Program-made: the position numbers and the translations under genes | Assembly (NCBI GenBank): GCA_023227695.1 | Contig: JALNVE010000211.1 | Location: forward strand, 1-5,683 | Source: Paludibacteraceae bacterium | GTDB lineage: Bacteria; Bacteroidota; Bacteroidia; Bacteroidales; Paludibacteraceae | Direction: 5' to 3' | Length of the DNA stretch: 5,683 nucleotides | Notes under the pieces: model-generated | Database searches by the model: none | Told to the model about the DNA's origin: nothing | What the model saw: only the letters and a program-made list of their open reading frames with translations | Part shown: one piece after another, positions 1 through 5,683 of the stretch | Position numbering within the stretch: position 1 is the stretch's first letter | How the letters are laid out: the number at the start of each line of letters is the position of its first letter

Positions 1-23
1 CGATACAAATATGAGCAAATTGT

Positions 24-47
24 TGAAAATATTCAATCGTATTTTCA
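24..47. repeat. A/T-rich inverted repeat (8-bp arms)
   Basis: TGAAAATA at 24-31 is the exact reverse complement of TATTTTCA at 40-47, with an 8-base spacer. The first arm's sequence recurs at 90-97, directly abutting the second copy of the CCACGCAATTTGACC repeat. The arms are nearly all A/T, so the hairpin would be weak, and no T-tract follows that would make it a convincing terminator. It could be a protein-binding dyad, part of the neighbouring repeat unit, or chance in A/T-rich DNA. Apart from this, bases 1-54 show no gene. Confidence 0.35.
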
Positions 48-54
48 TTTAAGT

Positions 55-74
55 CACCACGCAATTTGACCCAT
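55..74 (-). repeat. Short repeat, copy A (outer left)
   Basis: This 20-base element (core CCACGCAATTTGACC, ending CCAT) matches the reverse complement of bases 5571-5590 at 19 of 20 positions; the one difference is the middle base of the AATTT/AAATT stretch. It also matches copy B at 97-115 in 18 of 19 positions in direct orientation, offset by 41 bases. Strand is given as minus because the minus-strand reading (GGGTCAAATTGCGTGG) follows the outward direction of the neighbouring regulator gene, as copy C does for the flippase gene. The family is not recognised. Confidence 0.75.
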
Positions 75-96
75 TGACACTTAGTATAGTGAAAAT

Positions 97-116
97 ACCA
101 CGCAATTTGACCTATA
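97..116 (-). repeat. Short repeat, copy B (inner left)
   Basis: This copy shares the 16-base string ACCACGCAATTTGACC with copy A and continues TATA instead of CAT. It starts 41 bases after copy A, leaving about 22 bases of unrelated DNA with a small CACT/AGTG dyad (78-81 with 88-91). Its TTGACCTATA end (107-116) is the exact reverse complement of the last ten bases of the window (5674-5683), so a fourth copy of this subtype probably continues past the edge. It lies about 40 bases downstream of the regulator's stop codon, in the likely 3' untranslated region. Confidence 0.72.
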
Positions 117-155
117 CGCCAGAGTTTTTCTCGCCTTTTTTGTTTGTCCCCCTTC

Positions 156-3100
156 TTATGCCTTTGAAGGTGTATATCCGTAAAATTCCCTAAACTTCTT
201 TGTGAAGTATGCTGGGTCGTTAAATCCAACCATGTAAGCGATATCACCTACAGAAACGTTACTTTGCGTCGATTTAAGAAGCTGTAGGGCTTTGTTCATA
301 CGATATTCGTTCAGAACATCCAATGGTGTCTTGCCAGTGATGGAACGAACTTTTCTGTTGAGCGTGGATTGACTCACGCACATATGGTTGGCCATATCTT
401 CAATAGACAATTGGCTGTTTGTATATTGCTCGTCCAAGACAACCAAAAGATCTTTTAGGAATGGGTTCATCTCCGGTTGCTCGGCTGCAGGATTCTCGTC
501 TGTTTTTCCTTTCTGAAGCATCTCGTTCAATAGTTTCTGCTGTTGCTTCTGTCTCATGCCGAGAATGTTGCTCAGTTTGATCAGCAACTCTGTCTGACTG
601 AACGGTTTGGAGATGTAGTCGATCGCTCCACTCAAAAGTCCCATGATACGGTCACTGTCCTCGTTCTTCGCGGAGATGAATAGGATAGGAATGTGCTTTG
701 TCTTGTCAGACTTGCCCAATTCCTTGCTCATTTCAATACCGTTCATTTCTGGCATATCCACATCACTGAGTATCACATCAGGGATGTGTTTCTCGGCCAA
801 CTCCAACGCTACTTTACCATTGTTGGCAGTGATTACGTTGGCGTAGCTCTCCAACATGTTCTTTAAGTTAGCGCAGATAAGAGGGTCGTCATCTACCACT
901 AAGATGGTATTGCCTTCCAATAGCTCTTTGTTGAGAATGAAGTTCGTGCTTGCGCTCTTCATCTCGCTCTCTTCTTCCAAAGGTTTGTCTGACATAGGGA
1001 AGGTGAGCGTGATGCTACTTCCTTTGCCAACTTCACTCTCGATCTCAATTTTACCCTTATTGCGGACCATGTAATCCTGGCAGATGCTGAATCCAAGACC
1101 AGTTCCTTTTTCGTTCTGGGTTCCCAAAGTCGAGTTGCATTTTCCGTTGAAAATATCGTTGATCTGTTCTTGACTCATTCCGATACCGGAATCGGTGATG
1201 GAGAGCTTCATGACGTTCTCTTCCTGCCAAGCCTTGATGTCGATATTTCCGCCCTCTTTGGTGAACTTAATGGCGTTACTGATAAGGTTTCTGATCACCG
1301 TATCCAACATTCTGGAATCGATGTAAGCAAAGTTCTTGAGGTTGATGTCTCTATTAACATGTAGATGCTTGTCCAAAATCATACCATTCAACAGAATCAT
1401 GGTTTTGTTGATTATGAACTTCACATCGGTGTTAGTTGGGTGACATACGATATCGTCTTTCTTTGAACGTGCCCAATCCAAAAGCTTGATCATCTCGTTT
1501 TGAAGGGTCTGAGCTGATCTGAGAATATCACCAACGAAACTGGAACGTTTCTCGCTGTCCATTTCATGATCTTTGCTCTTCCAAGTCTCCAAAGCACCGA
1601 CAATGGCAAACATTGGGTTCTTGAGGTCATGCGCAATGACTGAGATGAGTCGGTCCTTGTCGCAGAGTGCTTGTTTCAACTCCGATGTTCGTTCTTCTAC
1701 CTTTACTTGCAAGATGGCTTTTTGTCTTTCCAATCTGCGCACGCGGTTCAGAATGTATAATCCTATACCAAGAATGAAGGCTATTATTACCAAACTTTTG
1801 AACCACCAAGATGCCCACCAAGGTGGTAATACAATAATTTTCAACGATCTCAAAACCTTTAATTTTGGAAGGTTCTCTTTGTATGCAACAACGTCCAATG
1901 TGTATTCGCCGGCAGGTAAATAAGAGAAGGTGATGGAACGGTTTTCGTCCATCTTTATCCAATCTTTATCCAATCCTTGAAGTTTGTATTCGCAGATGGC
2001 TTTGTTGTATTCGGAAAAGTCGATGATGTCCATCTGAATTGTCACGTAAGACGACTGGTTATGGGTGAGTGTTATTGCCTCTATATCTGATAAAGAACCC
2101 TCTTTCAGTATTTCATTTTCAAATGGTTTTATCTTTTTGTTGGAGATGTATAAGTCTGAGAATGAGAAATAAGAGATGGTGGAGTCGGTCAATGCTACCT
2201 GAGGGTCGAACATGAAGAATCCTCCGTTTGTTCCTGCATAAATCTTACCTTTGGAATCCGTATAGATGGAGTGGTTGTAGAAATCGCACTTTGTCATATC
2301 GGTATAGTTACCCGGCATTCTTTTATAAGTCTGCTTTTTTAGATCGAAAGACAAAATGCCGTTACTTCCTGTAGTCCAAAAAGTTCCATCTTTATAACGT
2401 AGAATGGCTTTGTATTCACCATTTGGCAAAAATTTCAGCGTTTCATATCTTGATCCGTCTGCTTTGAAAAACATTACACCTTGGTTGGTTGCTGCCAATA
2501 TGTTTCCATCCTCGTCACAAACAGCTTCTCTCAAATTAAGAGGGAAACGCGATTTCAGATCAGTGACGTTGGGTAGGATAGGTTTGCACACACCGTTTTC
2601 AAATCTCCAGAAAGTATTGGTCGTAATAACCCATTTAATGTTGTTGGTTGCAAAAGCAGAACGTAAGGTCCAGATATCTTCAACCGGATAGTTTTCAGCC
2701 TTTAGCGTCTTTCTATACCACTGCTTCTGTTTGTTGCGGATATAGAGTCCGCCTCCTGCCGTACAACAGAATATCTCTCCGTCTGGCATGGTCATAGAGG
2801 AGAAGATACATTTGTTGGGCGATTCAATGCCGTTAAACGTCTCTTGCTCTATTTTGTTGCTTTCCGGAAAATATTTTAAAATTCCACCTCCCCATGTTGA
2901 CAACCAGATGCCTTCTCCTTTAACCTTCTCCATTGACAGAACATTGTTGTTGGGAACGTCTATGCTCTTTATGTTTTTGAAGTCAGGAGATATGTTGTAA
3001 AGTCCTTTGCCGTCGGTGCTGACTATTATATTTCCTTTTGAATCTTCGATGAATCCGGAACAAACGGCACTAGGAAACCCGAAATTGGAAGAGAAAACGA

Positions 3101-4115
3101 TGCCATGCAATTGGTTTCTCTTATAACGCCAAAGTCCCGTATTTTGTGTTCCGATCCAAATGTTACCGTCATGGTCTTCTTCTATGGAATAAATTTTTTG
3201 TATCTCATCTTTGTTAATTCCGTAGGGTTTGATAGAGGTAAACTTGGTGTTGCTGCCGATTTCTTCGTCCGTATACCAAAGTCCGAAACCGTCAGTGGCA
3301 AACCAGTAGCGGTTTTTTGAATCTCTCAATATTTTGAATATGTTCTCAAATGGTACGCGGATGATTTCTGGGTCGTTTATCTTTTTCCCGGAAATGTCGA
3401 AAACCCATAACTGATTAGTGATGGAAGAGACAATCAGTTTAGTGTTATCCTTGTTAGGGACGATGGAAGTGATGTAACCACAAGGAGAGAAGGATGAATC
3501 GTATTGTTTTATCAGTTTTCCTCTGGCACTAAAAATCAGGAGACGGTCGTATGAACCAATCCAATATCGTCCGTATTGATCGACAAACATGCTCTTTACA
3601 TATTTGTTGATAGATCTGAATGCAGGAAAATCAGTCAAGAATTCATGACTTTTCTTGTCGAAACGGTAAATGCCGCCAATCGTATAAGCATAACATTCGC
3701 CCTCTTTCGGAAAATAGAATCCTTTGGTTTCTCTGTAATATGTGAGGTCGAAATCGGCAGGTTTCCTGTCAATGAATTCGTCTTTTTTGAAGTCGTATTC
3801 TATGAGCAATCCATCGTAACTTCCTATTAATAAACCTGTTTCTGTTGGCTGAAGACAGAAAATGTCATTTCTGAACATGGATGGGTACTCGTCTTTTTTC
3901 CAACGCTTGAATTGGGTACCATCAAAACGGTTCAAACCGAAATCAGTGGCAATCCAAAGGAAGCCAGTAGAATCCTGTTTAATATCAAAAATTTTATTTG
4001 ACGACAATCCGTCTTTTGCAGTATAATGGTCAAAATGAGCATATTCTTGGGAATATGTGACCGTAAAAAAGAGGATGACGAAAACTAAAAATGTGTAACG
4101 TCTCTTTATGTTCAT
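156..4115 (-). CDS. Hybrid two-component system regulator (HTCS): periplasmic propeller sensor, histidine kinase, receiver, AraC domain
   Basis: This 1319-residue one-protein signalling system spans the inner membrane; family members sense oligosaccharides in the periplasm and switch on glycan-use genes. Order seen: signal peptide (1-22, likely cut before QEYAHF); beta-propeller with about ten visible two-component-regulator repeats (e.g. 41-66, 258-282, 307-331, 615-637; motifs such as GNIWIGT and GFLWIAT) to about 650; Y_Y_Y domain about 681-762 (GLDKDW, LPAGEYTL); membrane helix about 772-789; coiled-coil linker about 790-822; kinase with His829 (VIAHDLKNP), Asn947 (SNAIKF), DSGIGMS from 975 and GTGLG 1004-1008; receiver about 1068-1185 with acidic 1075-1077, phospho-acceptor Asp1118 and Lys1170; AraC helix-turn-helix pair about 1236-1319 (VGFNDPAYFTKKF). 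All catalytic residues are present, with no frameshift, and the length is normal for the family. The start is ATG at 4115: the upstream in-frame ATG (4154) would put 13 polar residues before the signal peptide and lies above the proposed promoter. The ligand and target genes cannot be read here. Confidence 0.96.
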   Translation of the reverse strand: MNIKRRYTFLVFVILFFTVTYSQEYAHFDHYTAKDGLSSNKIFDIKQDSTGFLWIATDFGLNRFDGTQFKRWKKDEYPSMFRNDIFCLQPTETGLLIGSYDGLLIEYDFKKDEFIDRKPADFDLTYYRETKGFYFPKEGECYAYTIGGIYRFDKKSHEFLTDFPAFRSINKYVKSMFVDQYGRYWIGSYDRLLIFSARGKLIKQYDSSFSPCGYITSIVPNKDNTKLIVSSITNQLWVFDISGKKINDPEIIRVPFENIFKILRDSKNRYWFATDGFGLWYTDEEIGSNTKFTSIKPYGINKDEIQKIYSIEEDHDGNIWIGTQNTGLWRYKRNQLHGIVFSSNFGFPSAVCSGFIEDSKGNIIVSTDGKGLYNISPDFKNIKSIDVPNNNVLSMEKVKGEGIWLSTWGGGILKYFPESNKIEQETFNGIESPNKCIFSSMTMPDGEIFCCTAGGGLYIRNKQKQWYRKTLKAENYPVEDIWTLRSAFATNNIKWVITTNTFWRFENGVCKPILPNVTDLKSRFPLNLREAVCDEDGNILAATNQGVMFFKADGSRYETLKFLPNGEYKAILRYKDGTFWTTGSNGILSFDLKKQTYKRMPGNYTDMTKCDFYNHSIYTDSKGKIYAGTNGGFFMFDPQVALTDSTISYFSFSDLYISNKKIKPFENEILKEGSLSDIEAITLTHNQSSYVTIQMDIIDFSEYNKAICEYKLQGLDKDWIKMDENRSITFSYLPAGEYTLDVVAYKENLPKLKVLRSLKIIVLPPWWASWWFKSLVIIAFILGIGLYILNRVRRLERQKAILQVKVEERTSELKQALCDKDRLISVIAHDLKNPMFAIVGALETWKSKDHEMDSEKRSSFVGDILRSAQTLQNEMIKLLDWARSKKDDIVCHPTNTDVKFIINKTMILLNGMILDKHLHVNRDINLKNFAYIDSRMLDTVIRNLISNAIKFTKEGGNIDIKAWQEENVMKLSITDSGIGMSQEQINDIFNGKCNSTLGTQNEKGTGLGFSICQDYMVRNKGKIEIESEVGKGSSITLTFPMSDKPLEEESEMKSASTNFILNKELLEGNTILVVDDDPLICANLKNMLESYANVITANNGKVALELAEKHIPDVILSDVDMPEMNGIEMSKELGKSDKTKHIPILFISAKNEDSDRIMGLLSGAIDYISKPFSQTELLIKLSNILGMRQKQQQKLLNEMLQKGKTDENPAAEQPEMNPFLKDLLVVLDEQYTNSQLSIEDMANHMCVSQSTLNRKVRSITGKTPLDVLNEYRMNKALQLLKSTQSNVSVGDIAYMVGFNDPAYFTKKFREFYGYTPSKA

Positions 4116-4142
4116 GGTATTTGCTTCTAAGCTTTCAATTTG

Positions 4143-4173
4143 TAAATCTAACAATAAATGATTTTATGTGCAA
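4143..4173 (-). promoter_or_regulatory. Candidate Bacteroidota promoter for the HTCS gene
   Basis: On the minus strand TAGATTTA (4143-4150) matches the Bacteroidota -7 consensus TAnnTTTG at all but its last base. TTG (4171-4173, preceded by TG in the same reading) fits the -33 element, with a 20-base spacer that lies in the usual range. Transcription would start around 4136-4138, giving a leader of roughly 20 bases before the ATG at 4115. A weak purine patch AGAAG (4124-4128) sits 8 bases before that ATG. The placement excludes the upstream in-frame ATG at 4154 as the start on this transcript. Confidence 0.5.
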
Positions 4174-4199
4174 CATTCTATTCGCAGATAATTCTATTT

Positions 4200-4217
4200 T
4201 TCATTGAGGGTAATGAA
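4200..4217. promoter_or_regulatory. Small dyad between the divergent promoters, possible operator
   Basis: TTCATT (4200-4205) and AATGAA (4212-4217) are exact inverted arms around a 6-base spacer GAGGGT. The dyad lies about 27 bases upstream of the regulator's proposed -33 element and about 38 bases upstream of the flippase's proposed -7 box, a position where an activator or autoregulator could act on either gene. Six-base A/T-rich arms are common by chance, and nothing in the sequence ties this site to a particular protein. Confidence 0.25.
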
Positions 4218-4254
4218 TGGTTCTGAAAAATGGCCGTTATGAAATAAAAACAAT

Positions 4255-4262
4255 TATTTTTG
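4255..4262 (+). promoter_or_regulatory. Candidate -7 box for the flippase gene
   Basis: TATTTTTG is an exact match to the Bacteroidota -7 consensus TAnnTTTG. There is no good -33 partner: the best-placed triplet is TGG at 4231-4233, 21 bases upstream. The box ends only 7 bases before the ATG at 4270, so a transcript from it would begin at or just after that codon. If this promoter is real, translation would be leaderless or would use the in-frame ATG at 4285, which has a GGAAAA patch (4272-4277) just upstream. Confidence 0.3.
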
Positions 4263-4269
4263 TGACTTG

Positions 4270-5613
4270 ATGGAAAATGAAAAAATGAAAATTACTCCAA
4301 CGAATAACAAAGAGAAAGGGGAAGGCACGGGAATGCTGAGGGCTGTTTTTGCTTTGGTGTCTGGCAATACCGTTGCCATGGCTGTAGGTTTCTTGATATC
4401 GCCACTTCTGACTCGACTTTTTTCGCCGGACGAATTTGGCGTGCTGAATCTTTTTCTCAGCATTAGTGGCGTACTGATTCTCTTTGCCAACGCAGAGTTC
4501 CATAATTCCATCATGTTGCCGAAATCTGAATATAAGGCAGTGGCCTGTACGCATTTAGGTATGTTGACCACTATGGCTGCTTGTTTGTTGTTTCTGCTTG
4601 GCGTTATCCTCTTTTTTTCTCTCGATTTTGAGGTTGGACCCATCGGCAATTGGCTTTGGTTGATTCCTATATATGCATTTCTGCAGGCAATCTGGAATAT
4701 TTTGAATAACTGGTACACACGTACAAAACACTTTTGGCTGATCTCATCTTTCCAAGTTTCCCAATCGCTTGGGAATGCGGCTCTTAAGAGTTTATTCGGA
4801 TGGCTGAAATTGCCTCATAATGGCTTGATTTCAGGAACAATCATAGGCTCGTTAATTGCTCTTGTTTTAAGTGTGGCTACCTCTTTAAAACAGTTGCGTC
4901 CTTTGCTCAGATTTGATGGGTTGGCCTGTAAGGTGATGGCTTTGCGTTATGTCAATTTCCCTAAATATTCATTGCCCCGTGCATTGGTTAATTATGTGAG
5001 CGGAAATCTGCCTATCCTTCTTTTATCAGCTTATTTCTCGATGGATTATATCGGTTTTTTTGGAATGGCTACCATGTTGGCTTTCAGACCAATCAATATG
5101 ATTTCATACTCTTTGTGCCAAGTGTTTTATCAGAAATCGGCAGAGATGTATCGTGACCATAAACCGTTGATGCCATTCTTCCGACGCTTTTCAAAAAACA
5201 CATTGATGATTGTTGTACCTAGTTTTTTGGCTCTTTACTATATTTTGCCTTGGTTGGTTTCTTTCCTTTTTGGAGAAGAGTGGGTGGAAACGGGAACTTA
5301 CATCCAAATGATGTTGCCTTGGTTGGCCATGTCGACCATCGTAGCTTCGATGGGCTTTCTGTTCGATTTGTTTTTGATGCAGAAAATGGGCTTGATTTTT
5401 GAAATCATCAACATCGTGATGCGTCTTTTAAGCCTTGGTTATGGTATTTGGGTTGATGATTTTAGTACTGCTATCTTGGTTTATTGCCTTTCTAATTTTG
5501 TTGTTATCTGTGTCCAATACATTTGGTATTACCGCATTATCCGTAAATATGATAACTCACTTTCTGACCTATGGGTCAATTTGCGTGGTGCAACATGCTC
5601 TAATCTGCGATAA
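4270..5613 (+). CDS. Polysaccharide/O-antigen flippase family protein (Wzx/RfbX-like, MOP superfamily)
   Basis: The product is a 447-residue inner-membrane protein of the Wzx-like group (COG2244), whose members flip undecaprenyl-diphosphate-linked oligosaccharide units to the periplasmic face. About 12 hydrophobic segments can be read, among them residues 26-48, 56-77, 96-118, 126-146, 187-205, 240-258, 262-285, 311-334, 345-368, 375-395 and 399-424. Family-like stretches are LLTRLFSPDEFGVLNLF (47-62), FPKYSLPRALVNYVSGNLPILLLSAYF (230-256, key part FPKYSLPRA) and FLFGEEWVETGTYIQMMLPWL (332-352, key part FGEEW). The N-terminal tail is charged and cytoplasmic. ATG 4270 is taken as the start; ATG 4285 (442 residues) is a fair alternative and TTG 4267 is unlikely. 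No strong Shine-Dalgarno site is present. The last residues (about 434-441, LWVNLRGA) are read from repeat copy C, so the C-terminal tail may be acquired, although the membrane core looks complete. Substrate is unknown; no glycosyltransferase gene lies in view. Confidence 0.9.
   Translation: MENEKMKITPTNNKEKGEGTGMLRAVFALVSGNTVAMAVGFLISPLLTRLFSPDEFGVLNLFLSISGVLILFANAEFHNSIMLPKSEYKAVACTHLGMLTTMAACLLFLLGVILFFSLDFEVGPIGNWLWLIPIYAFLQAIWNILNNWYTRTKHFWLISSFQVSQSLGNAALKSLFGWLKLPHNGLISGTIIGSLIALVLSVATSLKQLRPLLRFDGLACKVMALRYVNFPKYSLPRALVNYVSGNLPILLLSAYFSMDYIGFFGMATMLAFRPINMISYSLCQVFYQKSAEMYRDHKPLMPFFRRFSKNTLMIVVPSFLALYYILPWLVSFLFGEEWVETGTYIQMMLPWLAMSTIVASMGFLFDLFLMQKMGLIFEIINIVMRLLSLGYGIWVDDFSTAILVYCLSNFVVICVQYIWYYRIIRKYDNSLSDLWVNLRGATCSNLR
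5571..5590 (+). repeat. Short repeat, copy C (inverted relative to A and B), inside the flippase 3' end
   Basis: ATGGGTCAATTTGCGTGGTG is the reverse complement of copy A (55-74) with one mismatch. It is read in frame as Trp-Val-Asn-Leu-Arg-Gly near the end of the flippase. The bases just before it (TGACCTAT, 5565-5572) match copy B's forward sequence at 108-115 and overlap copy C, making an imperfect palindrome TGACC-TATG-GGTCA at 5565-5578. It therefore looks like two oppositely oriented repeat ends meeting head to head. The function is unknown. Confidence 0.75.
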
Positions 5614-5673
5614 ATGCTGGTGGTTTGAGAGATTCAAAACATTCAGAGCCAAAATCGAGCAATGTAACTTCTC

Positions 5674-5683
5674 TATAGGTCAA
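5674..5683 (+). repeat. Probable fourth repeat copy (D), cut by the window edge
   Basis: The last ten bases, TATAGGTCAA, are the exact reverse complement of 107-116 in copy B. If the match continues beyond the window the next bases should read roughly ATTGCGTGG. A ten-base match alone could be chance, but its position near copy C parallels the paired copies on the left side. The spacing differs: 104 bases between the GGTC cores on the right against 41 on the left. Bases 5614-5673 hold no gene, no clear terminator hairpin and no recognisable RNA. Confidence 0.45.

Noticed and set aside
66..90. Sigma70-like promoter (TTGACC at 66-71, TATAGT at 85-90) within the repeat pair
   Set aside because: The spacer is only 13 bases, Bacteroidota use a different promoter consensus, and no gene starts downstream on the plus strand.
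55..116. CRISPR array (two repeats of about 19 bases with a 22-base spacer)
   Set aside because: There are only two copies; repeat and spacer are shorter than normal, copies occur inverted 5.5 kb away inside a gene, and no cas gene is visible.
1573..1962. Open frames on both strands (about 111-116 codons) across the regulator's membrane-linker region
   Set aside because: They overlap the continuous, domain-supported regulator frame completely and their translations resemble no protein family.
4116..4154. In-frame N-terminal extension of the regulator starting at ATG 4154
   Set aside because: The 13 added residues are polar and would bury the signal peptide; the start at 4115 gives a textbook MNIKRR-hydrophobic signal sequence, and the proposed promoter lies between the two ATGs.
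4168..4189. GTGCAACAT (4168-4176) recurring at 5588-5596, with TCGCAGAT (4182-4189) appearing inverted at 5603-5610 close by
   Set aside because: Nine- and eight-base matches are expected many times by chance in a window this size; the shared spacing is curious but not enough to call a repeat.
4254..4718. Open frame of about 154 codons on the minus strand opposite the flippase
   Set aside because: It is antisense to a clear membrane-protein gene, has low-complexity basic composition, no recognisable domain and no plausible start context. It is a shadow of the real gene.
5614..5683. Small gene or terminator after the flippase
   Set aside because: The ATG at 5614 meets a stop after four codons, and no stable hairpin followed by a T-run is present.

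Overview
The window looks like a chromosomal stretch from the Bacteroidota, most likely order Bacteroidales (Prevotella or Bacteroides-like; genus not resolved). The main reason is the large gene on the minus strand. It fuses a periplasmic beta-propeller sensor, a histidine kinase, a receiver and an AraC-type DNA-binding domain in one chain, the 'hybrid two-component system' (HTCS) architecture typical of gut and oral Bacteroidales. The A/T-rich intergenic DNA, the absence of strong Shine-Dalgarno sites and promoter-like TAnnTTTG boxes fit the same group.

Layout: bases 1-155 are non-coding. They hold an A/T-rich dyad and two copies of a short repeat with the core CCACGCAATTTGACC. Bases 156-4115 (minus strand) encode the HTCS regulator, complete at 1319 residues, with its signal peptide and start codon well supported. 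Bases 4116-4269 are a divergent intergenic region with a good promoter candidate for the HTCS gene, a weaker one for the other gene and a small dyad between them. Bases 4270-5613 (plus strand) encode a Wzx/RfbX-like polysaccharide flippase of 447 residues. Its last codons run through a third, inverted copy of the repeat. Bases 5614-5683 hold no gene and end inside what appears to be a fourth, truncated copy.

The two genes are divergent and read outward. The regulator would sense a glycan fragment in the periplasm and drive transcription from its own AraC domain. The flippase would move a lipid-linked oligosaccharide across the inner membrane for surface or exopolysaccharide assembly. No SusC/SusD pair, glycoside hydrolase or glycosyltransferase is visible, so the regulator's target cannot be read from this window. 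A link between the two genes is inference from shared intergenic DNA only.

The most unusual signal is the repeat family. Copies lie just beyond (or in) the 3' end of both genes, oriented the same way relative to outward transcription, so the two-gene module is bracketed by short inverted repeats about 5.5 kb apart. I do not recognise this repeat. Invertible or mobile cassette ends, a dispersed intergenic repeat, and a 3'-end RNA element are all possible.
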